Source: an uncultured Prevotellaceae bacterium (GTDB lineage Bacteria; Bacteroidota; Bacteroidia; Bacteroidales; Bacteroidaceae). Taken from it: 56,421 nt of DNA. The notes under the pieces are model-generated. The model ran no database searches. It saw only the letters and a list, made by a program, of their open reading frames with translations, and was not told where the DNA came from. Both the position numbers and the translations under genes were made by a program. This document shows, in pieces, positions 42,634 through 50,340 of this stretch (position 1 is its first letter; each line of letters begins with the position of its first letter). The stretch is taken from the NCBI GenBank assembly GCA_902761905.1, contig CACWMK010000053.1, positions 1 through 56,421 on the forward strand, in the 5' to 3' direction.

Positions 42634-43254
42634 ATGAAACAAGAAGTAAACCCTAATGAAACCAGCCGCGCGTGGGCGTTCCAGATGTGGATGAAGTCGC
42701 CTGTGCCTATGGTTACACTTACTAAGACGTTTGATGTTACCCCTCTGTGCAAGATGAGCAAGCGCAAGGGCTTGAAATTCAACAAGTTGCTGTGCTGGTG
42801 CATGGGGCGGGCGGCTAGCAGGATAGACGAGTTCTACCTGTTGCCAAAGGATGGAAAACTATACAAGTTCGACCGTCTGGCCATCAACGTGATAGTAGAC
42901 AATGCCAAAGGCGGCATAAGCACGTGCGACGTGCCCTATAGCGATGATTTCCAGCAGTTTAGCCGCGACTACGATGCCATCACACTCGAGTGCAGCACCA
43001 CCTGTCAGGAGATTGCCGACGACGAGGCGATGATACTTGGCACATCGGCCGTAACAGGCACAGAGCTCGACAGCCTTGTAAACCAATACAATGGCATATA
43101 CAACAATCCCTTCCTGGCCTGGGGCCGCTATCGCAAGCATTGGTTCAGCGTAAAGCTCCCCATCTCAATGCAGTTCCACCACGCCCAGATGGACGGTGGC
43201 CACGCCGCCCGATTCCTGGAGTCGCTACAACATACGATTAACGACTTTAAGTAA
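42634..43254 (+). CDS. Chloramphenicol acetyltransferase-like protein
   Basis: 206 aa. The catalytic block HHAQMDGGHAARFLESL near residue 185 has the His and Asp of the CAT family HHxxxDGxH. Upstream KFNKLLCWCMGRAASRIDEF and WFSVKLPISMQFHHA fit the fold. CAT proteins move acetyl from acetyl-CoA to an alcohol; whether the substrate is chloramphenicol cannot be told, since many Bacteroidetes homologues are not resistance genes. Single-gene unit. Confidence 0.87.
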   Translation: MKQEVNPNETSRAWAFQMWMKSPVPMVTLTKTFDVTPLCKMSKRKGLKFNKLLCWCMGRAASRIDEFYLLPKDGKLYKFDRLAINVIVDNAKGGISTCDVPYSDDFQQFSRDYDAITLECSTTCQEIADDEAMILGTSAVTGTELDSLVNQYNGIYNNPFLAWGRYRKHWFSVKLPISMQFHHAQMDGGHAARFLESLQHTINDFK

Positions 43255-43313
43255 ATTAGCGATGGGATCGGCATTTTTATGTTGCAATCTTTGGCCATTT
43301 CTATTATTTTTAC

Positions 43314-43321
43314 TACCTTTG
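43314..43321 (+). promoter_or_regulatory. Promoter -7 box of the DUF5053 gene
   Basis: TACCTTTG on the plus strand. The predicted 5' leader is about 135 nt, long for this genome. Confidence 0.6.
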
Positions 43322-43339
43322 CATAGGTAAAACAGGTTT

Positions 43340-43357
43340 AGTACGAAAAAAAGTACT
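43340..43357 (+). other. Hairpin in the DUF5053 leader
   Basis: TAGTAC-gaaaaaa-GTACTA hairpin near the 5' end of the predicted transcript. Confidence 0.5.
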
Positions 43358-43379
43358 AAAAAGATGGGCACTTAGAGGG

Positions 43380-43418
43380 ATGCTTGAAGACTTGCTCGAA
43401 GAACCACTTGAAGAATAA
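43380..43418 (+). CDS. Possible 12-residue leader peptide, acidic Leu-rich
   Basis: ATG 43380 to TAA 43418 encodes MLEDLLEEPLEE: 5 Leu, 6 acidic residues and one Pro. It rests on repeated CTTGAAGA/CTCGAAGA units in the leader. A further small stem (CCCTcaaaAGGG) lies between it and the main start. It may be a regulatory upstream frame, or the repeats may act as RNA only; translation is unproven. Confidence 0.35.
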   Translation: MLEDLLEEPLEE

Positions 43419-43461
43419 ATCACCTGTTTTGTCCCTCAAAAGGGCAGACATTAAAAATAAT

Positions 43462-43725
43462 ATGACTATGGCAGTAATGACATTGAAAGAAACCCAAACA
43501 GACACAGTAAAAGCACGCTTGGCCGATATACTGATGCACGTATCATGGGGCGATATCTCAAGAGAGTATTTTGGTAAGTCAGGTTCATGGCTGTACCACA
43601 AGTTGAATGGTATCGACGGCAACAAAAAGCCTACGGATTTCACAATCGAAGAGCGTTATCAGTTGAAAGGAGCACTCATCGACTTGGCAGATCGCATCCG
43701 CCGGGCAGCTGATTCAATTGAATAA
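43462..43725 (+). CDS. DUF5053 family protein
   Basis: 87 aa from ATG 43462 (MTMAVMTLKE; ATG 43468 is an equal candidate). The frame opens further upstream only through the leader repeats. The core WGDISREYFGKSGSWLYHKL resembles a DUF5053 helix-turn-helix-like domain, and the second half ERYQLKGALIDLADRIRRAA is helical. DNA binding is plausible but not shown. Followed by a hairpin and repeat arrays. Confidence 0.75.
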   Translation: MTMAVMTLKETQTDTVKARLADILMHVSWGDISREYFGKSGSWLYHKLNGIDGNKKPTDFTIEERYQLKGALIDLADRIRRAADSIE

Positions 43726-43744
43726 ATCTTTACATAATTAAATA

Positions 43745-43775
43745 TCGGAACAATGAGCATTCATTGCCCCGTTTT
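43745..43775 (+). terminator. Probable terminator after DUF5053
   Basis: CGG-aa-CAATGA-gcat-TCATTG-cc-CCG folds into a stem with one 2x2 internal loop, followed by TTTTT, 20 bp after the DUF5053 stop. Confidence 0.65.
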
Positions 43776-43779
43776 TGCT

Positions 43780-43823
43780 CCCCCGTGAGGGAAATTTTGC
43801 GCCCTCACGAGGGAAATATTTTT
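43780..43823. repeat. 22-bp-phased array, two units, CCCTC-N2-GAGGG
   Basis: Units start at 43780 (CCCCCGTGAGGGAAA) and 43802 (CCCTCACGAGGGAAA), each a 12-bp dyad followed by AAA and an A/T-rich linker. The core GTGAGGGA also makes up the palindrome at 976-1246. Confidence 0.7.
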
Positions 43824-43869
43824 TCTATTAATAGTAGCAAATCGCGGGGGTCAGATAGTCGGCATCTGT

Positions 43870-44001
43870 CTGGTAAATAATTGTAACATATCTGGTAGAT
43901 TGCCGTAATACACCAAGGAGATTGCCGTAATACACCAGGCGACGATCCGTAACTTCGTGGCTTGAGAAGTTACGCTTCGTGGGCGATGAAGTACCGGTTG
44001 T
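43870..44001. repeat. 22-bp-phased array, six units, locus-specific motif
   Basis: Units start at 43870, 43892, 43914, 43936, 43958 and 43980. Units 2 and 3 agree at 19 of 22 positions (shared GATTGCCGTAATACAC); unit 1 agrees with unit 2 at 14 of 22. Units 4 and 5 are more diverged and together form a perfect inverted repeat, CGTAACTTC (43948-43956) with GAAGTTACG (43966-43974). Confidence 0.8.
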
Positions 44002-44024
44002 GACAAATGGGACAATTGGGACAA
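43998..44024 (+). repeat. 27-bp repeat of 9-bp units, copy B
   Basis: Plus-strand copy identical to the reverse complement of 42524-42550; three GACAAnTGG-type steps. It abuts the end of the six-unit array. Confidence 0.9.
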
Positions 44025-44111
44025 CGTTTTTTTCGCTATCGGCTGTAATGATGGTGGGGTAGATGATTGTATTGGATATGATTTTATTGAATGATATTAT
44101 TTTCAATTTAT

Positions 44112-44177
44112 AAACATAGTATTCACACTATCTAAACATATTGTTCACTGTCTTTTGTCCTAATTGTCACACACGCT
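44112..44177. repeat. 22-bp-phased array, three units
   Basis: Units start at 44112, 44134 and 44156. The first two agree at 16 of 22 positions (AAACATA then TTCAC); the third is decayed but keeps TCACAC in register. Between this array and the previous one (44025-44111) I see only A/T-rich sequence. Confidence 0.6.
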
Positions 44178-44199
44178 TGGTTATTCGCCAGTAATTTAG

Positions 44200-44207
44200 T
44201 ACCTTTG
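44200..44207 (+). promoter_or_regulatory. Promoter -7 box of the HIRAN-like gene
   Basis: TACCTTTG on the plus strand, ending 8 bp before ATG 44216, so the transcript should be nearly leaderless. Confidence 0.6.
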
Positions 44208-44215
44208 TCCCCCGT

Positions 44216-45550
44216 ATGAAGAAAATCAGAATCGACGTGGTGGGACTATCGCACGAGGATGTGCGCCACCGCTGGGAAGAGTATATAAAGGATAGTATTG
44301 GCCACCGACTGACTCTGCAGCCGCAGCCCGATAACATAGTAGATAGTTACGCCGTAAGAGCAAGAGAGCGGCAACTGAACATCGGCCATGTAGCTGTGAC
44401 CGACCTGGATGTGGTGTATCAGGCCTTGAAAGGCTCTGGCCGCGAGCGATTGCAGAGCACGGTAGTGGAGTTTGTAGAACAGCCGCCAGTGATGACCGTT
44501 GAGGCGGAAGTGGACCAGATAGACAGCAACTACGACCCATACGACGATAGTGCCTACGCCGATTGGCACTACGACGGAATGTCGCTGTTGCCGCGCAAAC
44601 TGGAACAGATGAACGATCTTACGCTCGACCTGGAAGATGCACTGTATAGCGATGCGCCTAAGGATGAGATTATAGAACTGGCACAGACTCTGCTGAACGA
44701 GCATATGTACGACGCCAGTCGCGAGATGACTCGCAAGCGTTATTGGCTTGAGCAGCAGCTGTCGCAGCGCAGCGAGCCAGAACTGCAGGCCATAGCCCGC
44801 CAACTGCGCGAGCAGAAGGGCATGCTAATGCGATACGCGAGTCGCGAAAAGGTAGCTCAGCACCTGTTTATCGAGTGGCCTACACAACTTAAACACAAGG
44901 GACTAGACGAGTATCACTACACTTACGACAATCGTTTGGACGAACTGGAAGAGCAACTGCGAGCATTCCCACACCATCTTTACGACAAGTTCCTGACCGA
45001 CCCTGTAGACTTTCTGCGCGAGGTTTACTACAAGCATGTGTCGCGTAGATATATGTTCCCGTTGCTGTCAGGTATAGTACTTATGATATTAAAAGGTCGC
45101 GTAAGCATAGAGCGATGGGGCCGCGAGGGCGACACAGAGCCCATCAAGAAGATAAAGCGTCTGGCTCCAAAGCTGACACCATCAGAGCGCGAACAAGTGA
45201 TGAAAGATGCCATCAAGGCCCTATTATTAAAGAAGTACGCAGACGGGAAACCTATTATTAGTCAGAAGAACCAGTGGGCAGGCTTTGCCAGCGTATTAAT
45301 GTGCGATTACAGTCTGCTGGGTGATGCTGGTTGCGACATGAAAGCCTTTTGCAAGAAGATGAACGATTGGGGATTTGGCGCAGATAGCAGCTACGAGATA
45401 TTCTGCGACTACGACAATATCAGCAAGGATAGCAATTATGCTCAAATACCCTTTCACAAATGGAGCGGCAATGGTGCAAAACACCAGCGGATGCAGAAGG
45501 CAGCAACAGAGCTCAGAGCCATTTTGAGGCCCAAAATAGGGTATAAATAA
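44216..45550 (+). CDS. HIRAN-like domain protein of unknown function
   Basis: 444 aa. Residues 1-75 resemble a HIRAN domain: HRLTLQPQPDN, then DSYAVRARERQLNIGHVAVT, matching the family pattern of a D-x-x-A-V strand and an (I/L)GHV strand. HIRAN domains bind 3' DNA ends in Rad5/HLTF and occur alone in many bacteria. The rest (about 130-444) is helical and charged with no motif I recognise. It is followed by a terminator and then the VirE_N/DUF3987 gene on the same strand. Accessory locus; the DNA-related role is inferred from the domain and the neighbour. Confidence 0.7.
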   Translation: MKKIRIDVVGLSHEDVRHRWEEYIKDSIGHRLTLQPQPDNIVDSYAVRARERQLNIGHVAVTDLDVVYQALKGSGRERLQSTVVEFVEQPPVMTVEAEVDQIDSNYDPYDDSAYADWHYDGMSLLPRKLEQMNDLTLDLEDALYSDAPKDEIIELAQTLLNEHMYDASREMTRKRYWLEQQLSQRSEPELQAIARQLREQKGMLMRYASREKVAQHLFIEWPTQLKHKGLDEYHYTYDNRLDELEEQLRAFPHHLYDKFLTDPVDFLREVYYKHVSRRYMFPLLSGIVLMILKGRVSIERWGREGDTEPIKKIKRLAPKLTPSEREQVMKDAIKALLLKKYADGKPIISQKNQWAGFASVLMCDYSLLGDAGCDMKAFCKKMNDWGFGADSSYEIFCDYDNISKDSNYAQIPFHKWSGNGAKHQRMQKAATELRAILRPKIGYK

Positions 45551-45576
45551 CAAGGGCGCAAAATTGCGCTCTTGTT
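45549..45576 (+). terminator. Terminator after the HIRAN-like gene
   Basis: AACAAGGGCGCAA (45549-45561) pairs with TTGCGCTCTTGTT (45564-45576) with one G-T pair and a 2-nt loop. The T-run is weak (ACTTT). The following 90 bp contain three TTCCAAC repeats and then the promoter of the next gene. Confidence 0.7.
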
Positions 45577-45669
45577 ACTTTCCAACAAAAACATTCCAAC
45601 GCGATTCGAACGTTCCAACAGGTGCAAATCTGCTGGCAGAACGTTTCGTTCGCTTAGCTTTTTATCGTA

Positions 45670-45677
45670 ATTTTGCA
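45670..45677 (+). promoter_or_regulatory. Promoter -7 box of the VirE_N/DUF3987 gene
   Basis: TAATTTTG on the plus strand, 52 bp upstream of ATG 45730. The leader holds an imperfect palindrome around TCGGCCGA (45682-45700). Confidence 0.55.
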
Positions 45678-45729
45678 GCGTCTTTCGGCCGAAGACACAA
45701 TGTAAAATATCGACAAAAAAGTAACAAGT

Positions 45730-48012
45730 ATGACAACAATTAGATTTTCCATTTGCAAGTCAGTAATGACACCCGCTCAGATGCAGCCATGCACTCCTGA
45801 GCTCCTGAATGCTGCGTTCGATAACCAGCTTGTATCTAACACCTGCCGAGAGATTGCTACTAATCTCCAGAAGGTAAAAGAAGGTACGCTCACGCGCGAT
45901 GCCTTCGAGACTCTCAAGGGTGAGCTCAAAGCTCAGAATCTGCCCGTGGCTTGTTTCCACGCAAACTTTACCGACGGCTATCGTCACAACGAGTCGGCTG
46001 TTCCAAGCGGACTATCAATCTACGATGTCGACCATCTCACTATCGATCCACGCACCTATTATAATACTAAGGTGGCAGGTCGCGAGGCCGAACTACAAAT
46101 TCCTCTGGCGCATATTTCACCAAGTAACGAGGGTGTTCGCCTGGTGTTCGTAATGCCCAAAGGTATGTCGCTGGCTGAGGCTCAGCAGTGGATGGCTGAC
46201 CAGCTGGGCGATGAGACCTACGATGGTAAAGTTAAGGATATGGCCCGCTGCTCGTTCATTGTCTGCCGCGACTATCTGCTGCACTACGACGAGGAGATGC
46301 TGTTTGCAGAGCGCGAGGTGGATGTGCCAGAGAACGGTGTGACAACTGGGACAAATGAGACAACCGTTTTGCCACCATCAGCCGACGATGAAACGGCAGT
46401 TTTCGAGGACAATTTCCTTGGCGTAAGCTATCCACAGATAGTACACGCGATGGAAGAGTTGCTGGGTGGTGTGCCTGCTCAGGGTGCTCGCAACAACTTT
46501 ATCTTCGCGATGGCTTGCCATCTGCGTTATGTTTGCAACGACGATCCACGCTGGATAGCCCAAGTGATGCCACGCTATGGAGAGGAAGAGGCTAAGTTCA
46601 TCTCTACCGTGCGTTCAGCCTGCAATCGTCCACAGACTAAGACCGTGCCCGATCTGGTGAATCGTGCCATCGAGATGGCTCGCAAACAGCAGCAGGTAGA
46701 CGAACTCATCCAGCAGAACGGCATCAATGCGCCCAAGCCACCTGTAATGCCACAGAAGCTTACCAAGTTTATGCGCCTCATCACCAAGAATGTGCCTGAG
46801 CACCTCAAGCCATCTGTAGCCATGAGTGTGTTCCCATCGCTTGGAGCACACTGCAAGGGCGTGAAGTTCCGCTACAACGACAACGCTTTGGTTGAGCCTA
46901 CATTTATGAATGTAAATGTGGCAGAGATGTCGAGCGGTAAGTCGGCCGTTAATAAGCCCATCGATGCCATCATGGCCGACATTAAAGAGCAGGACACCAA
47001 GAACCGCAAGCTGATGCAGGAGTACAAGGAGCAGTATGATGCCTGCCCTGCCGACGAGCAGAAGCCAGAACGACCAAAAGGCTTGGCTGTGCAGTGGGTG
47101 AAGAGCGATATGACTCCAGCTGCATTTGTACAGCTGATGGCCGATGCAGGCGGTCGATTCCTCTACACACGCATGGACGAGATAGGTATGCTGAACCAGC
47201 TTAAGACCAACGGCAAAGGCAACAACGTGACAGAGATTCTGCGCTTGGCCTACGACTGCGGCGAGTACGGACAGGAACGTGTTGGCACCAAGTCGGTATC
47301 AGAGTGCGTAGAAGTTCGCTGGAACTGGAACGCATCAACCACCCCAGGCAAGTGTCGCCGATTCTTTGCTGACTCTATGCTCGATGGAACCCTCTCGCGC
47401 ATGTCGTTCTGCACCATCTATACCGACGACGATCGTATGCCACTCTACGGCATCTACGACGACAAGTACACCAAGCAGGTACAGGATATGGTGGCTCAGC
47501 TCAACGATGCCAAAGGCCTCGTCGTATGCAAGAAGGCAAATGCTTTGATAGCCGAGATGCTAGAGGAGAATCGCCAGTATTCGGCTCTGGCCGACGACGA
47601 TGTGTATCGCGATCTTTCCTATCGCGCCACACTCTCAGCTTTCAAGCGTGGTATGGTGCTCTACATTATGAACGGACAGAAGTGGAGCAAGGAGATTGAG
47701 GAGTTTGTGCGTTGGTCGTTCCACTACGACATGTGGTGTAAGATGTGGATTTTTGGCGAGAAGATGCGCCGTGCGATGGACCTCGACAAGGCCGCATTGG
47801 TCCCAGGTCGCCGCAATCTGATGGAGTTCCTGGCCGATGATTTCACCCTCGACGACCTGAACACCGTTCGTCGCGCCCAGGGCATGCGAGGCGACGGCCA
47901 GGCTCAGCTACGCAAGTGGCTCCAGCGCGGCTACTGCACCTTCAATCCCGCCACCCAGCAGTACACCAAGAGCCAGCAGTTCATATCCAAGCACCAAAAG
48001 CAGGCTGCGTAA
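45730..48012 (+). CDS. VirE_N / DUF3987 primase-helicase-like protein
   Basis: 760 aa. Residues 1-200 match the BT4734-like VirE N-terminal domain (ACFHANFTDGYRHNESAVPS, SGLSIYDVDHL, SPSNEGVRLVFVMPKG, ARCSFIVCRDYLL). A linker with 9-bp repeats (VTTGTNETT, residues 203-213) follows, then a PriCT-like helical region (GGVPAQGARNNFIFAMACHL). A DUF3987 ATPase-like domain has a P-loop-like AEMSSGKSAVNKP near residue 402. These proteins are widespread in Bacteroidetes mobile and accessory regions and are thought to act in DNA replication, but their role is unproven. Confidence 0.85.
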   Translation: MTTIRFSICKSVMTPAQMQPCTPELLNAAFDNQLVSNTCREIATNLQKVKEGTLTRDAFETLKGELKAQNLPVACFHANFTDGYRHNESAVPSGLSIYDVDHLTIDPRTYYNTKVAGREAELQIPLAHISPSNEGVRLVFVMPKGMSLAEAQQWMADQLGDETYDGKVKDMARCSFIVCRDYLLHYDEEMLFAEREVDVPENGVTTGTNETTVLPPSADDETAVFEDNFLGVSYPQIVHAMEELLGGVPAQGARNNFIFAMACHLRYVCNDDPRWIAQVMPRYGEEEAKFISTVRSACNRPQTKTVPDLVNRAIEMARKQQQVDELIQQNGINAPKPPVMPQKLTKFMRLITKNVPEHLKPSVAMSVFPSLGAHCKGVKFRYNDNALVEPTFMNVNVAEMSSGKSAVNKPIDAIMADIKEQDTKNRKLMQEYKEQYDACPADEQKPERPKGLAVQWVKSDMTPAAFVQLMADAGGRFLYTRMDEIGMLNQLKTNGKGNNVTEILRLAYDCGEYGQERVGTKSVSECVEVRWNWNASTTPGKCRRFFADSMLDGTLSRMSFCTIYTDDDRMPLYGIYDDKYTKQVQDMVAQLNDAKGLVVCKKANALIAEMLEENRQYSALADDDVYRDLSYRATLSAFKRGMVLYIMNGQKWSKEIEEFVRWSFHYDMWCKMWIFGEKMRRAMDLDKAALVPGRRNLMEFLADDFTLDDLNTVRRAQGMRGDGQAQLRKWLQRGYCTFNPATQQYTKSQQFISKHQKQAA
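46337..46363 (+). repeat. 27-bp repeat of 9-bp units, diverged copy C
   Basis: Inside the DUF3987 gene: GACAACTGG, GACAAATGA and GACAACCGT in tandem, in frame as the linker TTGTNETT. It has the same layout as copies A and B and, like copy B, is followed by CGTTTT. Confidence 0.75.
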
Positions 48013-48019
48013 CAGCGAT

Positions 48020-48048
48020 GAAGGGGTGAACATCTCGTTCACTCCTTC
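48020..48048 (+). terminator. Terminator after the DUF3987 gene
   Basis: GAAGGGGTGAAC (48020-48031) pairs with GTTCACTCCTTC (48037-48048) with one G-T pair and a 5-nt loop, followed by TTTATAT. It also separates the convergent TPR gene. Confidence 0.75.
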
Positions 48049-48068
48049 TTTATATCTTGAATTCTTAT

Positions 48069-49055
48069 TTACCACATCATCATGCGAAGGTTGCGTTGGG
48101 CATCGGAACGCATAGACTTTATCTTATCGTTATACTCTTTGTTTTCGGTGGCTTCCAAGAATCGGTTAAAACAATCTTTAGCCTTGTCGCGTTGCTTTAA
48201 CTGGAAGTAACATTGTCCCATCAGGAAAGTCAACTCATTTACATCTTTCTCCTCGGCATAACGCATACACTCCTGCAACTCCTCCAAACGGAAATCGGGT
48301 TCTGACTTTAGTTTAAAAGCCTCGGCCAATTCCTTGTGCAAACGGAATAGGGTCTGACGATCGGGCATAAGTAGTTTCTTAGCCTCATCGAGATACGACA
48401 AAGCCTCAGCACCAAGGCCTACCCTGTTGCTGACAATGCCCAACATAAACAGACAATAGGGATGATGGTCGTTCTTATCGTAGGCACGATACAGATAATC
48501 GTAGGCTGTAGAGTTATCGCCCATGCGCTGATAAGTTAAGCCTAAGGTATAGAGCGTACCAAAACAGGTATCGCCAACCGCCTCGAGTTTTTTCAGCTCC
48601 TGTAGGGCAAGGTCGTAATTACCTATGTTATAATAGGCCTCGGCCAGTTGACGGTTAATCAGAATATGAGTTGAATCGCGTTCAACGTACTTCTTGCAGA
48701 TGTCGATAACCTTCTTAGGAAAACTCTTGCGCCCCATATCGCCCTGCCAACCGTTGTTTAGTCTTGGCGTATAATCTACAATCAACTGTGCATCGTAAGG
48801 ATTGCTCTTCAGCATCTCATCAGCCCAATAGGCCAAGGAATCGTTCTGGCCAAGCTGAGCAAAATTGTTGTAGTAAAGGTGCATATCCTCTGCGTTAAGA
48901 CTATCAACTGCTATCTGCCGCAGACAATCCAGACTTTTGTTAAAGTACCCACGCGATGCCAAGCGTACAGCATCAGCACGAAGAGTTGTTGGCGTTTGTG
49001 CAAAGGCAGACAGGCCGATGAAGAGGGCAAGAATGACTAGTGATATCTGTTTCAT
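48069..49055 (-). CDS. Exported tetratricopeptide-repeat protein
   Basis: 328 aa. Signal peptide MKQISLVILALFIGLSAFAQ. Several TPR-like helical pairs (LAEAYYNIGNYDLALQELKKL, YTLGLTYQRMGDNSTAYDYL, GQCYFQLKQRDKAKDCFNRF). A periplasmic protein-protein scaffold of unknown partner. It overlaps the end of the upstream TlpA gene by 4 bp, so it is in the same operon. Confidence 0.85.
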   Translation of the reverse strand: MKQISLVILALFIGLSAFAQTPTTLRADAVRLASRGYFNKSLDCLRQIAVDSLNAEDMHLYYNNFAQLGQNDSLAYWADEMLKSNPYDAQLIVDYTPRLNNGWQGDMGRKSFPKKVIDICKKYVERDSTHILINRQLAEAYYNIGNYDLALQELKKLEAVGDTCFGTLYTLGLTYQRMGDNSTAYDYLYRAYDKNDHHPYCLFMLGIVSNRVGLGAEALSYLDEAKKLLMPDRQTLFRLHKELAEAFKLKSEPDFRLEELQECMRYAEEKDVNELTFLMGQCYFQLKQRDKAKDCFNRFLEATENKEYNDKIKSMRSDAQRNLRMMMW

Positions 49056-50266
49056 TGTTGTTTCTCCTTTTCTAATAATGTTTTAAGTTTATCGATAGCC
49101 AGCGTGATGCTGATATTCTTAGCTATGATGCGACCAGAGCGGTCAACCAGATAATTATGGGGAATGGTTTGGATATCAAGAGCCTGATACTCGGGATACA
49201 TTGCTCTCTTCTTATCATCGTAGGCATAATAATTGTAAATCTTGTAGGGACGATCGGTTTGGGTGGCATCTTTGTTGCGCAGATCTTTCTCCTTTACGGT
49301 GCTCCACCACTGTTTGCGATTCTCGTCTATACCTATCAGGCACACAGCCAAGTCATCGCTAAACTCCTGTGCAGCATAGCGGATATTGGGCATCTGAGCC
49401 ATACAAGGCTGGCACCACGATGCCCAGAAATCTACCAAAACGTATTTCCCACGAAATTCATTAACGTTAGGCTTCGCCCCGTTATAAAGGCGCAAGTTCA
49501 TGTAGTCGCCTACCTTCAAAGGCCTTACTTTTACTTTATCTTCTTCTTTCTGGAATCGCTCACTGTATGCACGTAGCTGCATACCAGCCCATATCTCAAA
49601 ACTCTGTGCCGACATATATGTCCCCATCGTGCTATCGTTTACAAAGGCTTTCATAGGTGGATAATCAGGGAATCGCACTAACAGCGAGTTCATCATATCA
49701 TCAACTTCCTTTTCGGTATAGGGATAAAGCGTTGGATTCCTGCGGAAAGAGTAGAATACATCACTTGCAGCTTCAATCACACTATACGGACTTTTACCTG
49801 TACAGGCATAATCCAGGATATAGCGTTCAAGCTTATTCTTCTCCTGTTTGGCTATGGCGCGGATAGAATCACGCTGGGCGTCGGAAAGGTTATAGAGCTG
49901 CGACATGTTATTCTGATTGAGATATACCTGACGAAGACTATCGTACCTACATTGATAATGCACCATTTCGAGTGTTGATGGTGAGCCCTGCACCTTATCG
50001 ATATAGCGAAGACCAAATCCATCATCTTCATCACCAATGCGAATACTCAGACTATCGCCACCCTTTACAACGATAGGCACACACTGCGGCCCGCGCCGTT
50101 GAAGCATCAGGTTTACGTTATACTCATAAGGCACATAGCCGTGCATGGTGCCCTCGCGATGCAACGAGTCGAAACTGATAGAATCGTGCAGTTGCATCTC
50201 GCGTTCAATCATCGAGTACATATACATCTTTTGTGGTTCGCTGGCAATGGCCGAATCAATCTTCAC
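49052..50266 (-). CDS. TlpA-like thioredoxin protein, signal peptide frameshifted off
   Basis: 404 aa from GTG 50266. The thioredoxin domain has WASWCQPCMAQMP near residue 280 with both Cys, and IQTIPHNYLVDRSGRIIAKN. The N-terminal half is like that of the next gene (KIDSAIASEPQKMYMYS beside VNVEPAIASTPQDVFLYT). No signal peptide is in this frame; one lies just upstream in another frame (50269-50334). One missing base near 50279-50280 would join them as GVSG-FAVTVKID. Either the gene is broken or the base is a sequencing error; as read, the product would stay in the cytoplasm. Confidence 0.8.
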   Translation of the reverse strand: MKIDSAIASEPQKMYMYSMIEREMQLHDSISFDSLHREGTMHGYVPYEYNVNLMLQRRGPQCVPIVVKGGDSLSIRIGDEDDGFGLRYIDKVQGSPSTLEMVHYQCRYDSLRQVYLNQNNMSQLYNLSDAQRDSIRAIAKQEKNKLERYILDYACTGKSPYSVIEAASDVFYSFRRNPTLYPYTEKEVDDMMNSLLVRFPDYPPMKAFVNDSTMGTYMSAQSFEIWAGMQLRAYSERFQKEEDKVKVRPLKVGDYMNLRLYNGAKPNVNEFRGKYVLVDFWASWCQPCMAQMPNIRYAAQEFSDDLAVCLIGIDENRKQWWSTVKEKDLRNKDATQTDRPYKIYNYYAYDDKKRAMYPEYQALDIQTIPHNYLVDRSGRIIAKNISITLAIDKLKTLLEKEKQQ

Positions 50267-50268
50267 CG

Positions 50269-50334
50269 TTACCGCAAACCTGAAACGCCTATGGCCTCAA
50301 ATGCCATCAATGTCACTAATACAAACTTTTTCAT
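50269..50334 (-). pseudogene. Detached signal peptide of the TlpA gene
   Basis: ATG 50334 opens a 21-codon frame beginning MKKFVLVTLMAFEAIGVSG, a normal signal peptide, and stops at TAA 50269. It is the expected N-terminus of the downstream TlpA frame. Confidence 0.65.
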
Positions 50335-50340
50335 ACACTT

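Noticed and set aside
43780-44177. CRISPR array
   Set aside because: Units are directly abutting 22-mers with partial similarity, no constant repeat separated by unique spacers, and no cas genes are in the window.
44246-44803. Open frames of 104-185 codons antisense to the HIRAN-like gene
   Set aside because: No promoter or motif; Arg/Leu/His-rich composition typical of shadow frames.
43998-48012. Integrated phage or conjugative element
   Set aside because: Apart from the VirE_N/DUF3987 gene there is no integrase, structural, relaxase or transfer gene, and no att-like direct repeats were seen.
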